Assembly: GCF_000745235.1 (NCBI RefSeq) | Contig: NZ_JQNL01000001.1 | Span: forward strand, 744,001 to 808,000 | Origin: Luteibacter mycovicinus | Lineage (GTDB): Bacteria > Pseudomonadota > Gammaproteobacteria > Xanthomonadales > Rhodanobacteraceae | Direction of reading: 5' to 3' | Length of the DNA stretch: 64,000 bases | Part shown: positions 29,399 to 38,766 of the stretch, piece by piece | Numbering within the stretch: position 1 is the first letter of the stretch | Layout: the number at the start of each line of letters is the position of its first letter | The notes under the pieces: model-generated | The model's input: the letters and a program-made list of their open reading frames with translations, nothing else | What the model was told of the DNA's origin: nothing | The model's database searches: none | Translations under genes and position numbers: made by a program

Positions 29399-30361
29399 AT
29401 GTTGCGTGTTGCGCTGGCGCTTGCCGCCATGATGGGGGTTATCACTGCGGCGGATGCCGCGACGGTTGTGCCCACGGTCTACGAGGCAGGACATTTCTTC
29501 GCCACGCCCGCCGACACTGCCGGCCATGCACTGAAGCTCGTCGTGGACACAGGGGGCGGCGGCAGGAGCTGGCTGGTCTACGGCGATGCCGGACGCGCCA
29601 TGGGCCTCGTCGAATCGTCCTGCGAGGGTGACAGGACGTTCGTCACGCCCGCCTTTGCGCCAGGCAAGGCGCTGCCGCGGTCTCCAAGAAACTGCGGCAT
29701 GGCAAGCAACGTCGACTGGCCGCGCAGCTCGGTCGAGAACGGCATGCTCAGCGGCTGGTATCTCTCCGATTTCATCGTGACCTTCGACTATCCGGGCAAG
29801 CGCCTCGTCTTCGAGGACGCCGGCTGGCGCTCGGATGCATCCGCTCATACCGTGCCGCTCGGCTTTCTCGTCAATCGCAAGGGCAAGCTCGGAAGCCCGT
29901 TCCCACGGATCACACTGACCATCGACGGGCAAGCTCTCGATGTACTGCTCGACACCGGTGCCACCGCGCATCCGACGGTCGCAGGCCAGCACGCCATGGC
30001 CACGCCGGTCGTCGAGGGCTACGGCGTCACCAGCTACGTGACCACCAGCGTCATGAACCGATGGCACGAGAAGCATCCCGACTGGAAGCTCGTCGATCAG
30101 GCCGATGATCTGCTCGGTGCGGCGAAGGCGACACGCGCGATCCAGGTACCTGCCGTCGCCGTCGGCGGCTGGTCCGTCGGACCTGTCTGGTTCACCGAGC
30201 GGCCGGACAAGAGTTTCGTCGACACGATGTCTTCTTATATGGATGGGACGGTTTTCGGCGCGGCGGGCGCCAATCTCCTTCGGTCCTTCCGCATGACGAT
30301 CGATTACGCACGGCACAAGGCGTATCTGACCTGCATCGACGCGTGTCGTCCGGTGCGGTGA
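29399..30361 (+). CDS. Exported protein with two aspartic-protease-like DTG motifs
   Basis: This 320-residue protein has a signal peptide (residues 1-20, cleavage near ADA-AT). Two retropepsin-style motifs appear: LVVDTGGGG with D50 and DVLLDTGATA with D185. Each is preceded by a hydrophobic strand, as in the two lobes of pepsin-like enzymes. The second motif DTGAT is canonical; the first, DTGGG, departs from the usual DTG(A/S). Four Cys residues are spaced for possible disulfides. It may be a periplasmic bilobal aspartic peptidase or a non-catalytic relative. I know of no named homologue. It is divergent from miaA and stands alone. Confidence 0.7.
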   Translation: MLRVALALAAMMGVITAADAATVVPTVYEAGHFFATPADTAGHALKLVVDTGGGGRSWLVYGDAGRAMGLVESSCEGDRTFVTPAFAPGKALPRSPRNCGMASNVDWPRSSVENGMLSGWYLSDFIVTFDYPGKRLVFEDAGWRSDASAHTVPLGFLVNRKGKLGSPFPRITLTIDGQALDVLLDTGATAHPTVAGQHAMATPVVEGYGVTSYVTTSVMNRWHEKHPDWKLVDQADDLLGAAKATRAIQVPAVAVGGWSVGPVWFTERPDKSFVDTMSSYMDGTVFGAAGANLLRSFRMTIDYARHKAYLTCIDACRPVR

Positions 30362-30428
30362 CGCGACCGCCGTGGTCACCCGTTGACCAGCTCAACGCAA
30401 GAGCATGATGCGCAAGGGATCTGCAAAC

Positions 30429-30474
30429 TTGTCCACAGGCTTATGCAAACGGTATCCACATGGCCTGTGGATAT
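30429..30474 (+). promoter_or_regulatory. DnaA-box module 1
   Basis: Three DnaA-box-like 9-mers: TTGTCCACA (30429-30437), GTATCCACA (30452-30460) and, inverted, TGTGGATAT (30466-30474). The start-to-start offsets are 23 and 14 bp, identical in modules 2 and 3. A conserved TTATGCA lies between boxes 1 and 2. Confidence 0.55.
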
Positions 30475-30553
30475 CGTGACTCACGCCCGCTCGGCGGTGA
30501 GCAACGATTGACCAGTACAACCCAAGTCGTTGCTATGTAAGCCTGAATCGGAC

Positions 30554-30599
30554 TTGTCCACACGGTTATGCAGTCGGTATCCACACAGGGTGTGGATAA
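30554..30599 (+). promoter_or_regulatory. DnaA-box module 2
   Basis: TTGTCCACA (30554-30562), GTATCCACA (30577-30585) and inverted TGTGGATAA (30591-30599), whose complement is the perfect consensus box TTATCCACA. Offsets are again 23 and 14 bp, with TTATGCA between the first two boxes. Confidence 0.6.
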
Positions 30600-30782
30600 G
30601 ACCGCATTGAGAATCGGGAACAACCGACCTGGCTTTCTTCGCAGGGTCGGCTAGGCTCTTCAACCGGGCATCAGCACCTCAGACGAAAAAGCAGCATGGA
30701 CTCTGGTGGAGCACTGAGCACCGCGCTGATCATTAAGTGATCAGACAAACCGAAGTGTTTGTCGGCAAAGCGATATGCCGAC

Positions 30783-30828
30783 TTATCCACACGGTTATGC
30801 AACCCGTATCCACATACCCTGTGGACAA
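30783..30828 (+). promoter_or_regulatory. DnaA-box module 3
   Basis: TTATCCACA (30783-30791, perfect consensus), GTATCCACA (30806-30814) and inverted TGTGGACAA (30820-30828). The 23/14-bp geometry and the TTATGCA spacer motif are retained. The 30362-30870 gap holds these three modules and no other gene that I can support. Confidence 0.6.
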
Positions 30829-30870
30829 CCCATGCCGCCCCCGTCCCCAAAGAAAGCCGAGACCGGAAGC

Positions 30871-31023
30871 ATGTCACCCGACGAGCTGGAAAAAGTCCGC
30901 GCCGAGATCGGCAAGCTCATGGCCGAGACCGCGAAGATCGACGCTGAGGCAAGGTGGTATCCCTTCGTTACAGCGGCGGGTGTTTTCGCAGCGGCTCTCG
31001 GCCTGCTGAAGCTTCTCGCCTGA
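30871..31023 (+). CDS. Small single-pass membrane protein
   Basis: A 50-residue protein: an N-terminal charged helix (SPDELEKVRAEIGKLMAETA, likely coiled coil) and a C-terminal membrane helix (WYPFVTAAGVFAAALGLLKL). Similar charged-helix-plus-anchor microproteins are common in xanthomonads; their role is unknown. ATG 30871 is used; an in-frame ATG at 30832 would add a Pro/Lys-rich start that begins right after DnaA-box module 3. Confidence 0.6.
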   Translation: MSPDELEKVRAEIGKLMAETAKIDAEARWYPFVTAAGVFAAALGLLKLLA

Positions 31024-31041
31024 AGCGACGAACCGCCGACG

Positions 31042-33204
31042 TCACTTCGCCGGCACGCCCATCTCCTTGAGCAGATTGTCGGCATGGTCCAGGTGATGCA
31101 TTACCCACAGCATGTAGCGCACATCCACCTGGATGGAGCGATTGAGTTTCGGGTTGAACAGCCAGTCGCCACTCACCGACTCCCAGTTACCGTCGAACGC
31201 GAGGCCCACGAGCTGGCCCTTCGCATCCAGTGCCGGTGAACCCGAATTGCCACCGGTGATGTCGAGATCGGCGAGAAAGTCGACTGGCAACGTACCCAGC
31301 TTCTTCGACGCGTAGCCGTCGTAGGCCTTTGCCCTGATCGCGTCGGTCTCAGCCTTGGGCGCATTGAACGGCTCGATACCCGTATCCTTCTGCACGATGC
31401 CCTCGGCGGTGGTGAACGGCGCGTAGCTCACGCCGTCGCGCGGCGCGACGCCCTGCACATTGCCGAAGGTGACGCGAAGCGAGCTGTTGGCATCGGGATA
31501 CACCGGCAGGCCCTGCGATTCCTTCCACGCGATGATCGCCTGCATGTAGCGCGGACGAAGCTTCGCCAGTTCACCGTCGCGGGCATCGTCCTGATCCTGA
31601 TTCGCCTTCAGTTCCGGCAGCAGGGCATGCGCCAGCTTGAGCATGCTGTCGTCGCTGGCGGCGACGGCCTTCGCATCGGCCTTGAACCATTTCATCCGCT
31701 CTGCGGTGTCGCCCAGCTTGCTGCCCTTGTAGAGCGAAGCGACCTTCGCCTGGATGGCCGGTCGCGTGTTCGCGCCAGCGAGCCAGGTGTCGAGACCGGC
31801 GAGATGCTGATCCTTCGGCAGCGCGGCATAACGGACGAGGGCGTTCGTCAGCAGATCCTGATCGGTCTGCGCGTCGTAGCGACGCTCCATCTGCTTCAGC
31901 GCGCCTTCGATACGCACCTCGTCACGCTGCTGGAAGCCGGTCTCACGCTCCATGTCCGGCTTGGCGCGCTCCTCGGCGAGGCGCGCAAGACGCACGCCTG
32001 CGGAAAACAGCTGTGTCCGCTGGATCAGCATCAGGTCGAGATCGCGCTCGCGCGTGGCCTGGTATTCGGCGAGCTTTGCTTTGAGCTGGGCGATGTCTCC
32101 GGCGAGCGCCTGATTTTCCGCGCCGCCCTGCTTTGCGAGCCAGGCGGTGAGATCGGCTTCCTGCTTCTGCTTCACCGCTACCGCGTCCGCACGACGCAGC
32201 CCTTCGAGCTGGCCACCGAAGTTCTTCAGATAGTTGTTGAGGCCTGCGACGAGACTGGCGTACTTCACCGTGACCTCGGGATCGCGCTTGCCGTTGGTGG
32301 CGATCGTGTCGAGCTGCTCCTGATAAAGCTTGATCTGCGTCGGGTAGCTCCAGTCGATGGCACTCTGCACCTCCTGGGCCAGCCGATAACGGTTGGTACG
32401 ACCCGGGTAGCCGACGACCATCACGTAGTCGCCCTCCTCCACACCCTGCGGATTCACCTTGATCACGTGCTTCGGGTGATACGGCACGTTGTCCTTCGAA
32501 TACGTGGCCGACTTACCGTCCTTCGACACATACGCACGCAGGTAGCTGAAGTCGCCGGTGTGGCGCGGCCACATCCAGTTGTCGACGTCACCGCCGAACT
32601 TGCCGATGGACTCGGGCGGGGCATAGACCAGACGTACGTCCTTGATCTCGAGCTGTCGGATCAGCTGATAGCTGTAGCCGCCGTGGAAGGTGTAGACGTC
32701 GCAGCGGTAGCCGTCGGTCTCGCACGCCTTCACCAGCTCCTTCTTCGCGCGGTCGATCGCGTCGTAGCGCTGCTGGCCCGTCATCGTCGCCGTCAGCTTG
32801 CCGGTGACGTCCTTCGTGACATCCCGGATCTCCTCGGTGACGAAGACGCGCATGTCGGGCGAGCCCGGCAGCTCTTCGCCGAAGTTCTTCGCCAGGAAGC
32901 CCTGCTCGATGAGGTTCTTGTCCTTGGTCGAGTTGTACTGGAGCGCGCCGTAACCACAGTGGTGGTTGGTCACGACCAGGCCGTCCGTCGACACGAATGA
33001 CGCCGTGCAGCCGCCGAGACTGACGATGGCGCCCATCGGATAAGCGGTCAGATCCGTCAGCGAGGCCGGATCGAGCTTGAGCCCGTGCTGCTTGAGGGTG
33101 CCTGCGATCTTCGGCAGCTGGGCCGGCTGCCACATGCCTTCGACGGCGTGAGCGGCGGGGACGAGACCGGCCGCGAGGGCGGCAGCAAGGGCGAGACGAC
33201 GCAT
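31042..33204 (-). CDS. dpp7: S46 family dipeptidyl-peptidase, DPP7 type
   Basis: A 720-residue exported serine exopeptidase releasing dipeptides from peptide N-termini. Signal peptide at 1-20. The catalytic triad motifs of S46 are visible: His in VVTNHHCGYG, Asp in GGDVDNWMWPRH, Ser in TGGNSGSP. Eighteen residues after the catalytic Ser stands Gly (GLAFDGNWE), the position known as 673 in P. gingivalis; Gly there marks DPP7, which prefers hydrophobic P1 residues. ATG 33204 is chosen because it starts the signal peptide. It lies behind the DPP11-type paralogue, same strand. Confidence 0.92.
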   Translation of the reverse strand: MRRLALAAALAAGLVPAAHAVEGMWQPAQLPKIAGTLKQHGLKLDPASLTDLTAYPMGAIVSLGGCTASFVSTDGLVVTNHHCGYGALQYNSTKDKNLIEQGFLAKNFGEELPGSPDMRVFVTEEIRDVTKDVTGKLTATMTGQQRYDAIDRAKKELVKACETDGYRCDVYTFHGGYSYQLIRQLEIKDVRLVYAPPESIGKFGGDVDNWMWPRHTGDFSYLRAYVSKDGKSATYSKDNVPYHPKHVIKVNPQGVEEGDYVMVVGYPGRTNRYRLAQEVQSAIDWSYPTQIKLYQEQLDTIATNGKRDPEVTVKYASLVAGLNNYLKNFGGQLEGLRRADAVAVKQKQEADLTAWLAKQGGAENQALAGDIAQLKAKLAEYQATRERDLDLMLIQRTQLFSAGVRLARLAEERAKPDMERETGFQQRDEVRIEGALKQMERRYDAQTDQDLLTNALVRYAALPKDQHLAGLDTWLAGANTRPAIQAKVASLYKGSKLGDTAERMKWFKADAKAVAASDDSMLKLAHALLPELKANQDQDDARDGELAKLRPRYMQAIIAWKESQGLPVYPDANSSLRVTFGNVQGVAPRDGVSYAPFTTAEGIVQKDTGIEPFNAPKAETDAIRAKAYDGYASKKLGTLPVDFLADLDITGGNSGSPALDAKGQLVGLAFDGNWESVSGDWLFNPKLNRSIQVDVRYMLWVMHHLDHADNLLKEMGVPAK

Positions 33205-33250
33205 GAGGTGATGCTCCCTGAAGATGTTATAAAGTAACAATGACCGAGGC

Positions 33251-33277
33251 GACCTCCGGCGGTATGTGCCGGAGGTC
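33251..33277. terminator. Strong hairpin between the two S46 peptidase genes
   Basis: A perfect 10-bp stem GACCTCCGGC/GCCGGAGGTC with a 7-nt loop sits in the 83-bp gap between the DPP11-type stop and the DPP7-type start. There is no clear T-tract, so it may be an RNA-stabilising hairpin instead of a terminator. Confidence 0.4.
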
Positions 33278-33287
33278 ATGGAACGCC

Positions 33288-35441
33288 TTACTTTGCGGGA
33301 ACGCCGAGTTCACGCAGCAGGGCGTGCGACGGATAGACCTTGTCCATCAGCCAGCGCATGTAGCGCATGTCCACATGGATGGCCCGCTTGTAGCGGGGGT
33401 CGTACATCCAGCTGGCGCTGACGGCCTCCCAGTTGCTGTCGAAGTTGAGGCCGACGAGTTCGCCCCTGGCGTTAAGCACCGGCGAGCCCGAGTTACCGCC
33501 GGTCGTATCCAGGTTGCTGAGGAAGTCGACCGGCATCGCGCCGGTCTTCGCATCGGTGTAGCCCGCGAAGTCGCCCTTGTGGATCGCATCGATCAGCGGT
33601 ACGGGCGCGTCGAACGGGAACGCCCCCGTGTTCTTCTCGACGATGCCCTGCACCGTGGTCAGCGGCGCGTAGCTGACCGCGTCGCGTGCGGCCAGTGGCG
33701 TGACCTTGCCGTAGCTGACACGCAGCGTCGAGTTCGCGTCGGGATAGACCGCCTTACCCTGCTTTTCGCGGTAAGCGATCAGCGCCTGCATGTAAGCCGG
33801 GCGCAGGCGAAGGAGATCGCCTTCCCGCGCCTTCTTTTCTTCCTCGATGCGCAGCAGCGCAGGCCGAAGCGTGCGGGCGGCGACCAGCAGGGCGTCGTTG
33901 CTTTTCGCAACGTCGGCAGGCGCGGCGGCGAACAGACGCGTGCGTTCCGCCTCGTCGGCGAACGTCGTCGCGCCGTAGATGCCGTCGAGCGCCCTGGTCA
34001 GCTCGGCCGGTGTACGACCGAACACCTTGTCGACTTCCGGCAGACGCTGCGCGTCCGGCAACTGCTGGTAGCGCGTGAGCACCGAGGTCACCAGCGCTTT
34101 CTCCACGCGCGGGTCGTAGCGGCGCTGAATCTGTTTCAGCTGACTCTGGATCAGTTCCTCGTCACGTTTCTGGTAGCCGGATTCGCGCTCGGCGTCGGCC
34201 TTCAGGCGTTCCACCGACAGACGATCGATCGACAGTGCGCCGCGCATCAGCTGGGTCTGCGACGTCAGGAGGCCCACGAGCAGGTCGCGGTCGCGCACGT
34301 CCTTGCCCTGCGCGATCAGTGCCATGGCCTGATCGATCGACGGTTTGAGCGCAGCGGCGTCGGACTGGGTCGCCAGCCACGCCAGCATTGCCGCCTCGTC
34401 CTCACGGCGAACCGCCACGGCGTCGCTGCGCTTCAGACCTTCCAGCTCACCGCTGAACCGTTTGATGTTGTTTTTGAGCGACTGCAGCTGCGAGGCGTAG
34501 CGGATGCCGGCTTCCTTGTCCGCCTTGCCCTGGGCCTCGATCACATCCTGCAAGCCCTTGAGCACGGCGACCGACGTCGGCAGGCGCCACTCGATCTGGT
34601 CGGCGAACTCCGCCGCCGTGCGATGACGGTAGGTGGTGCCCGGGTAACCGGCCAACATGACGAAGTCGCCCTCGGCCACGCCTTCCGTCGCCAGCTTCAG
34701 ATGCGACGGCGGGTGATAGGGCACGTTGTCCGGCGAGAAGTCGGCCGGCTTGCCGTCCTTGCCGACATAGGCGCGAAGGATGGTGAAGTCACCCGCGTGG
34801 CGCGGCCAGACGAAGTTGTCGATCTCGTCGCCGTAGTTACCGATCGCCCGGGGCGGTGCATACACCAGACGGATGTCGCGCAGTTCCAGCTGACGCACCA
34901 GGTAGAAGTCGCGACCGTAGAACATGTTGGCGACACTGCACCGGATGCCGGGCTCCTTCTCGCACTCCGCGACCAGTGCCTTGCTCGCCGCATCGACGGC
35001 ATCGTAGTAAGCCCTTCCCGTCTTGCCTCTCGCGTCCGCCAGGATGCGGTCGGTGACCTTGTCGAAACCTACGGTCACGCGCAGGCGGTAATCCGGGTTG
35101 GCCGGCAGCTCGCCAGCGCGGTCCGGCGCCACGAAGCCCTCGTTGATGAGATCGCGGTCCGGCCGGGTGTTGTACTGGATGACACCGAAGGCAACGTGGT
35201 GATTGGTCACGACGAGACCATCGGATGACACGAACGAGCCCGTGCCACCGCCAATGCGGACGACCGCATTCAGGGGGGCTTTCGTCAGGTCGGCCAGATC
35301 CTTCGGATCGCCCCGGAAGCCGGCATCCTTGAGATTCTTCGCAATCGAAGGCAGCTGCGACGGCAGCCACATGCCTTCGTCGGCCTTCGCATCCAGCGCC
35401 AGCGCCATGGCGGCTCCCAGCATCATCGATCGGATTCGCAT
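33288..35441 (-). CDS. dpp11: S46 family dipeptidyl-peptidase, DPP11 type
   Basis: A 717-residue exported S46 peptidase, paralogue of the DPP7-type enzyme downstream. Triad motifs: VVTNHHVAFG, YGDEIDNFVWPRH and TGGNSGSP. At the specificity position 18 residues after the catalytic Ser it has Ser (GLNFDSNWE); Arg or Ser there marks DPP11, which removes dipeptides with Asp or Glu in P1. The signal peptide is short (MRIRSMMLGAAMALALDAKA). ATG 35441 is chosen on that basis. Together the pair covers hydrophobic and acidic P1 residues in periplasmic peptide use. Confidence 0.9.
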   Translation of the reverse strand: MRIRSMMLGAAMALALDAKADEGMWLPSQLPSIAKNLKDAGFRGDPKDLADLTKAPLNAVVRIGGGTGSFVSSDGLVVTNHHVAFGVIQYNTRPDRDLINEGFVAPDRAGELPANPDYRLRVTVGFDKVTDRILADARGKTGRAYYDAVDAASKALVAECEKEPGIRCSVANMFYGRDFYLVRQLELRDIRLVYAPPRAIGNYGDEIDNFVWPRHAGDFTILRAYVGKDGKPADFSPDNVPYHPPSHLKLATEGVAEGDFVMLAGYPGTTYRHRTAAEFADQIEWRLPTSVAVLKGLQDVIEAQGKADKEAGIRYASQLQSLKNNIKRFSGELEGLKRSDAVAVRREDEAAMLAWLATQSDAAALKPSIDQAMALIAQGKDVRDRDLLVGLLTSQTQLMRGALSIDRLSVERLKADAERESGYQKRDEELIQSQLKQIQRRYDPRVEKALVTSVLTRYQQLPDAQRLPEVDKVFGRTPAELTRALDGIYGATTFADEAERTRLFAAAPADVAKSNDALLVAARTLRPALLRIEEEKKAREGDLLRLRPAYMQALIAYREKQGKAVYPDANSTLRVSYGKVTPLAARDAVSYAPLTTVQGIVEKNTGAFPFDAPVPLIDAIHKGDFAGYTDAKTGAMPVDFLSNLDTTGGNSGSPVLNARGELVGLNFDSNWEAVSASWMYDPRYKRAIHVDMRYMRWLMDKVYPSHALLRELGVPAK

Positions 35442-35599
35442 TTTCGTTGCCCCTGTCGGTCTTGCAAAGCGGTCCCGACCATAGAGGCCCCGGGCCCTCG
35501 CTGGCAATGCCGCGCCGCATCACGAACGGGGGATGGACGGGCCTATAATGGCGGTTTGGGTCCAGCCCCGGACCTTCCCCGCACGGAACCTTTGAGCCC

Positions 35600-36634
35600 A
35601 TGCAGCAGACGATGAAAGCGCTCGTGAAGCGCAAGCCCGAGCAAGGCATCTGGATGGAAGAAGTGCCGGTGCCGCAGGTCGGCCCGAACGAAGTCCTGAT
35701 CAAGATCGAAAAGACAGCCATCTGCGGAACGGACCTGCACATCTACAAGTGGGACGAGTGGTCCCAGCGCACCATCACGCCTGGCCTCACCATCGGCCAC
35801 GAGTTCGTCGGTCGCATCGCCGAGATCGGCCCGGGCGTCACCGGCTACAACATCGGCGATCGCGTCTCGGCCGAAGGCCACATCGTCTGCGGCCATTGCC
35901 GCAACTGTCGCGCCGGCCGTCAGCACCTGTGCCCGAACACCACGGGCATCGGCGTGAACCGCAACGGTGCCTTCGCCGAATACATGACCATGCCGGCGTC
36001 CAACCTGTGGCCGATCCCGGACCAGATTCCGTCCGAGCTGGCCGCTTTCTTCGACCCGTATGGCAACGCCGCGCACTGCGCACTCGAGTTCGACCTGATC
36101 GGTGAAGATGTCCTGATCACCGGCGCCGGTCCGATCGGCATCATCGCCGCAGGCATCGCCAAGCACGTCGGTGCGCGCAACGTGGTCGTCACCGATGTCA
36201 ACGACTACCGCCTGAAGCTCGCCGCCGACATGGGCGCCACGCGCGTGGTCAACGTGTCCAAGCAGTCGCTCAAGGACACCGTGAAGGACCTGCACATCGA
36301 AGGCTTCGACGTAGGTCTGGAGATGAGCGGCAACCCCCGCGCCTTCGGCGACATGCTCGACTGCATGTACCACGGCGGCAAGATCGCCATGCTCGGCATC
36401 ATGCCGCGTGGCGCCGGGATCGACTGGGACAAGGTCATCTTCAAGGGGCTCACCCTGCAGGGCATCTACGGCCGGAAGATGTACGAGACCTGGTACAAGA
36501 TGACCCAGATGGTGCTCACGGGCTTCCCGTTGCAGAAGGTGCTGACGCATCAGATCGCGATCGACGATTTCCAGAAGGGCTTCGACCTGATGGGCGCCGG
36601 TCACTGCGGCAAGGTGGTCTGCTCATGGACGTGA
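35600..36634 (+). CDS. tdh: L-threonine 3-dehydrogenase
   Basis: A 344-residue zinc MDR dehydrogenase oxidising threonine to 2-amino-3-oxobutyrate with NAD. Catalytic-zinc motif ICGTDLH and GHEFVG, structural zinc cysteines in [15 protein letters not shown], and dinucleotide motif [11 protein letters not shown] are all present. It overlaps kbl by 10 bp, forming the standard tdh-kbl threonine-to-glycine pathway (order reversed relative to E. coli kbl-tdh). Confidence 0.97.
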   Translation: MQQTMKALVKRKPEQGIWMEEVPVPQVGPNEVLIKIEKTAICGTDLHIYKWDEWSQRTITPGLTIGHEFVGRIAEIGPGVTGYNIGDRVSAEGHIVCGHCRNCRAGRQHLCPNTTGIGVNRNGAFAEYMTMPASNLWPIPDQIPSELAAFFDPYGNAAHCALEFDLIGEDVLITGAGPIGIIAAGIAKHVGARNVVVTDVNDYRLKLAADMGATRVVNVSKQSLKDTVKDLHIEGFDVGLEMSGNPRAFGDMLDCMYHGGKIAMLGIMPRGAGIDWDKVIFKGLTLQGIYGRKMYETWYKMTQMVLTGFPLQKVLTHQIAIDDFQKGFDLMGAGHCGKVVCSWT

Positions 36635-37830
36635 CCTACCCCGGCCAGACCCGTTTCGCCAGCGAGCTCGACGCCATCCGCGAACAGGGTCTGTTCAAGA
36701 AGGAGCGCATCATCGTCTCGCCGCAGTCGGCCGAGATCGAACTGGAAGGTGGCCGCAAGGTCCTCAATTTCTGTGCGAACAACTACCTCGGCCTCGCCGA
36801 TCACCCCGACGTGATCCAGGCGGCCAAGGACGCGCTCGACACGCACGGCTTCGGCATGGCCAGTGTGCGCTTCATCTGCGGCACGCAGGATCTGCACAAG
36901 GAGCTGGAGGCGAAGATCGCCACGTTCTTCGGCAAGGAGGACACGATCCTGTATGCCGCCTGCTTCGACGCCAACGGCGGTCTGTTCGAGCCGCTGCTGG
37001 GCGAGGAAGACGCGGTCATTTCCGACTCGCTTAACCACGCCTCGATCATCGATGGCATCCGCCTGTGCAAGGCAAAGCGTTTCCGCTACGCCAACTGTGA
37101 CATGGCCGATCTCGAAGCCCAGCTGCAGGCCGCCGATGCGGCGGGCGCACGCACCAAGCTGATCACCACCGACGGCGCGTTTTCGATGGACGGCTTCGTC
37201 GCCCCGCTGGCCGAGATCACCGCGCTGGCGAAGAAGTACGACGCGCTGGTCCACATCGACGAGTGCCACTGCACCGGCTTCCTGGGCGATACCGGCCGCG
37301 GCTCGGCCGAACTGCACGGCGTGCTCGACAAGATCGACATCATCACCGGCACGCTGGGCAAGGCACTCGGTGGCGCCCTGGGCGGTTTCACCACCGGCCG
37401 CCGTGAAGTCATCGAACTGCTGCGCCAGCGCTCGCGCCCGTACCTGTTCTCCAACTCGTTGCCACCGCACGTCGTCGCCGCCGGTACCAAGGTCTTCGAC
37501 ATGCTGGATGCCGCCGGCGACCTGCGCGAGAAGGTGAAGGAAAACACCCGCTATTTCCGCGAGAAGATGACCGACGCCGGTTTCGACATCCGTCCGGGTC
37601 AGCATCCGATCGTGCCGGTGATGATTTACGACGCGAAGCAGGCGCAGGCCATGGCTACCGAGTTGCTGGAGGAAGGCATCTACGTCACGGGCTTCTTCTT
37701 CCCCGTCGTACCGCAGGGCAAAGCACGTATCCGCACTCAGATGAGTGCGGCGCATACACGGGAACACCTGGATCACGCGATTGCGGCGTTCACCCGGGTG
37801 GGAAAGAAGCTGGGCGTGTTGAAGGGCTGA
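36625..37830 (+). CDS. kbl: Glycine C-acetyltransferase (2-amino-3-ketobutyrate CoA ligase)
   Basis: A 401-residue PLP alpha-oxoamine synthase splitting 2-amino-3-oxobutyrate with CoA into glycine and acetyl-CoA. The motif [10 protein letters not shown] and the PLP lysine in [12 protein letters not shown] are visible. Length fits Kbl. It starts inside the end of tdh, so the unstable intermediate is probably channelled. The quorum-signal synthase at 53264 is a distant member of the same enzyme family. Confidence 0.97.
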   Translation: MDVTYPGQTRFASELDAIREQGLFKKERIIVSPQSAEIELEGGRKVLNFCANNYLGLADHPDVIQAAKDALDTHGFGMASVRFICGTQDLHKELEAKIATFFGKEDTILYAACFDANGGLFEPLLGEEDAVISDSLNHASIIDGIRLCKAKRFRYANCDMADLEAQLQAADAAGARTKLITTDGAFSMDGFVAPLAEITALAKKYDALVHIDECHCTGFLGDTGRGSAELHGVLDKIDIITGTLGKALGGALGGFTTGRREVIELLRQRSRPYLFSNSLPPHVVAAGTKVFDMLDAAGDLREKVKENTRYFREKMTDAGFDIRPGQHPIVPVMIYDAKQAQAMATELLEEGIYVTGFFFPVVPQGKARIRTQMSAAHTREHLDHAIAAFTRVGKKLGVLKG

Positions 37831-37847
37831 GGGTCTTCCTCACACCG

Positions 37848-37885
37848 GTGAGAGCCAGCCCGCTAACGACGGGCACTGGCCTCAC
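37848..37885. terminator. Hairpin between convergent kbl and pseudouridine synthase genes
   Basis: GTGAG, GCCAG and CCCG pair with CGGG, CTGGC and CTCAC in an interrupted stem of about 14 bp. It fills the gap between two convergent stops. No T-tract is seen, so terminator function is uncertain. Confidence 0.4.
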
Positions 37886-37891
37886 CTGGCC

Positions 37892-38659
37892 TCACCGCCT
37901 CCGCAGGCTGGACACCTCAGCCTCACTCAAATGCCGCCACTGCCCCTTGGCCAGTTCGCCAAGGGGCAAGTCACCGATCGCCACCCGCACCAGTCGCTGC
38001 ACCTCGAACCCCAGCGCCGCCATCAACCGGCGGATATGCCGGTTGCGTCCCTCGTCGAGCGTGACCTCGAGCCAGGCCGTCTTCTCGCCCTGCCGCAACA
38101 ACGCCGCCGCACCCGCACGCAGCGGCTCGCCTTCATCGATGACGCCGCCGAGCATCGCCGCGATGGTCGACGCGTCCGGTTGTCCCGCCACCTGCACGTG
38201 ATAGGTCTTCGGCACGTGCGTCGCCGGCTCGGTGATACCAGCCGCCCAGACGGTGTCGTTCGACAGAAGCAGCAAGCCTTCGCTCGCTTTGTCGAGCCGA
38301 CCCACCGGCCCGACCCAGGGCAACCCGGCACCTTCGAGCAGCCCATAGACCGTATCCCGCCCGCGATCGTCGGACGCGGAGACCACCACGCCTCGGGGCT
38401 TGTTCATGACGAGATACACGGGCGCGGCGGCGACCGCCCCCGCACCATCCAGCTCGATCCGCTCGCTCCCCGTGATCCGGAATTCGGGATCGCGCACGAT
38501 CTTTCCATCCACTTTGACCCGCCCCTCGCGCGCGGCCTTTTCCGCCTGGCTACGCGAGCAGACACCGCGTTTGGACAACACGCGCGCGACCCCGAAGGTG
38601 GGCTGAGATGGCCGTCTGGCGCGCAGCGGCGTCGGCGTTCTGACAGGAGGGCGAGGCAT
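37892..38659 (-). CDS. rRNA pseudouridine synthase, RsuA/RluB family
   Basis: A 255-residue enzyme making pseudouridine in ribosomal RNA. The N-terminal S4 RNA-binding domain reads GVARVLSKRGVCSRSQAEKA, followed by NKPRGVVVS and the catalytic VGRLDKASEGLLLL with the essential Asp, and RNRHIRRLMAALGFEV. The first 15 residues are Pro/Arg-rich. ATG 38659 is preferred, as codons upstream run into repeat DNA. The exact uridine (RluB-, RluE- or RsuA-type) cannot be decided here. Confidence 0.9.
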   Translation of the reverse strand: MPRPPVRTPTPLRARRPSQPTFGVARVLSKRGVCSRSQAEKAAREGRVKVDGKIVRDPEFRITGSERIELDGAGAVAAAPVYLVMNKPRGVVVSASDDRGRDTVYGLLEGAGLPWVGPVGRLDKASEGLLLLSNDTVWAAGITEPATHVPKTYHVQVAGQPDASTIAAMLGGVIDEGEPLRAGAAALLRQGEKTAWLEVTLDEGRNRHIRRLMAALGFEVQRLVRVAIGDLPLGELAKGQWRHLSEAEVSSLRRR

Positions 38660-38766
38660 ATGTCTAGGATAGTGGAAGCGGTTCTTCTGGCGGGAGGATG
38701 TCCTTGGGGGGCTCGGCTTGCGCCATCGCACCTTGGCTTTGTCGCGGCGTGTCGTGGCGCGTTGAA

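Noticed and set aside
30429-30828. Chromosomal origin oriC
   Set aside because: DnaA-like boxes are present, but there is no dnaA/dnaN/gyrB/rpmH neighbour, no clear AT-rich unwinding region, and the modules are spread over 400 bp. A secondary DnaA-binding locus is the better reading.
33251-33277. Definite rho-independent terminator between the S46 peptidase genes
   Set aside because: The stem is perfect but no T-tract follows on either strand, so it is listed only as a low-confidence hairpin.
36625-37830. Second quorum-signal synthase (kbl belongs to the same PLP family as CqsA)
   Set aside because: It is directly coupled to tdh and has Kbl motifs and length, so glycine C-acetyltransferase is clear.
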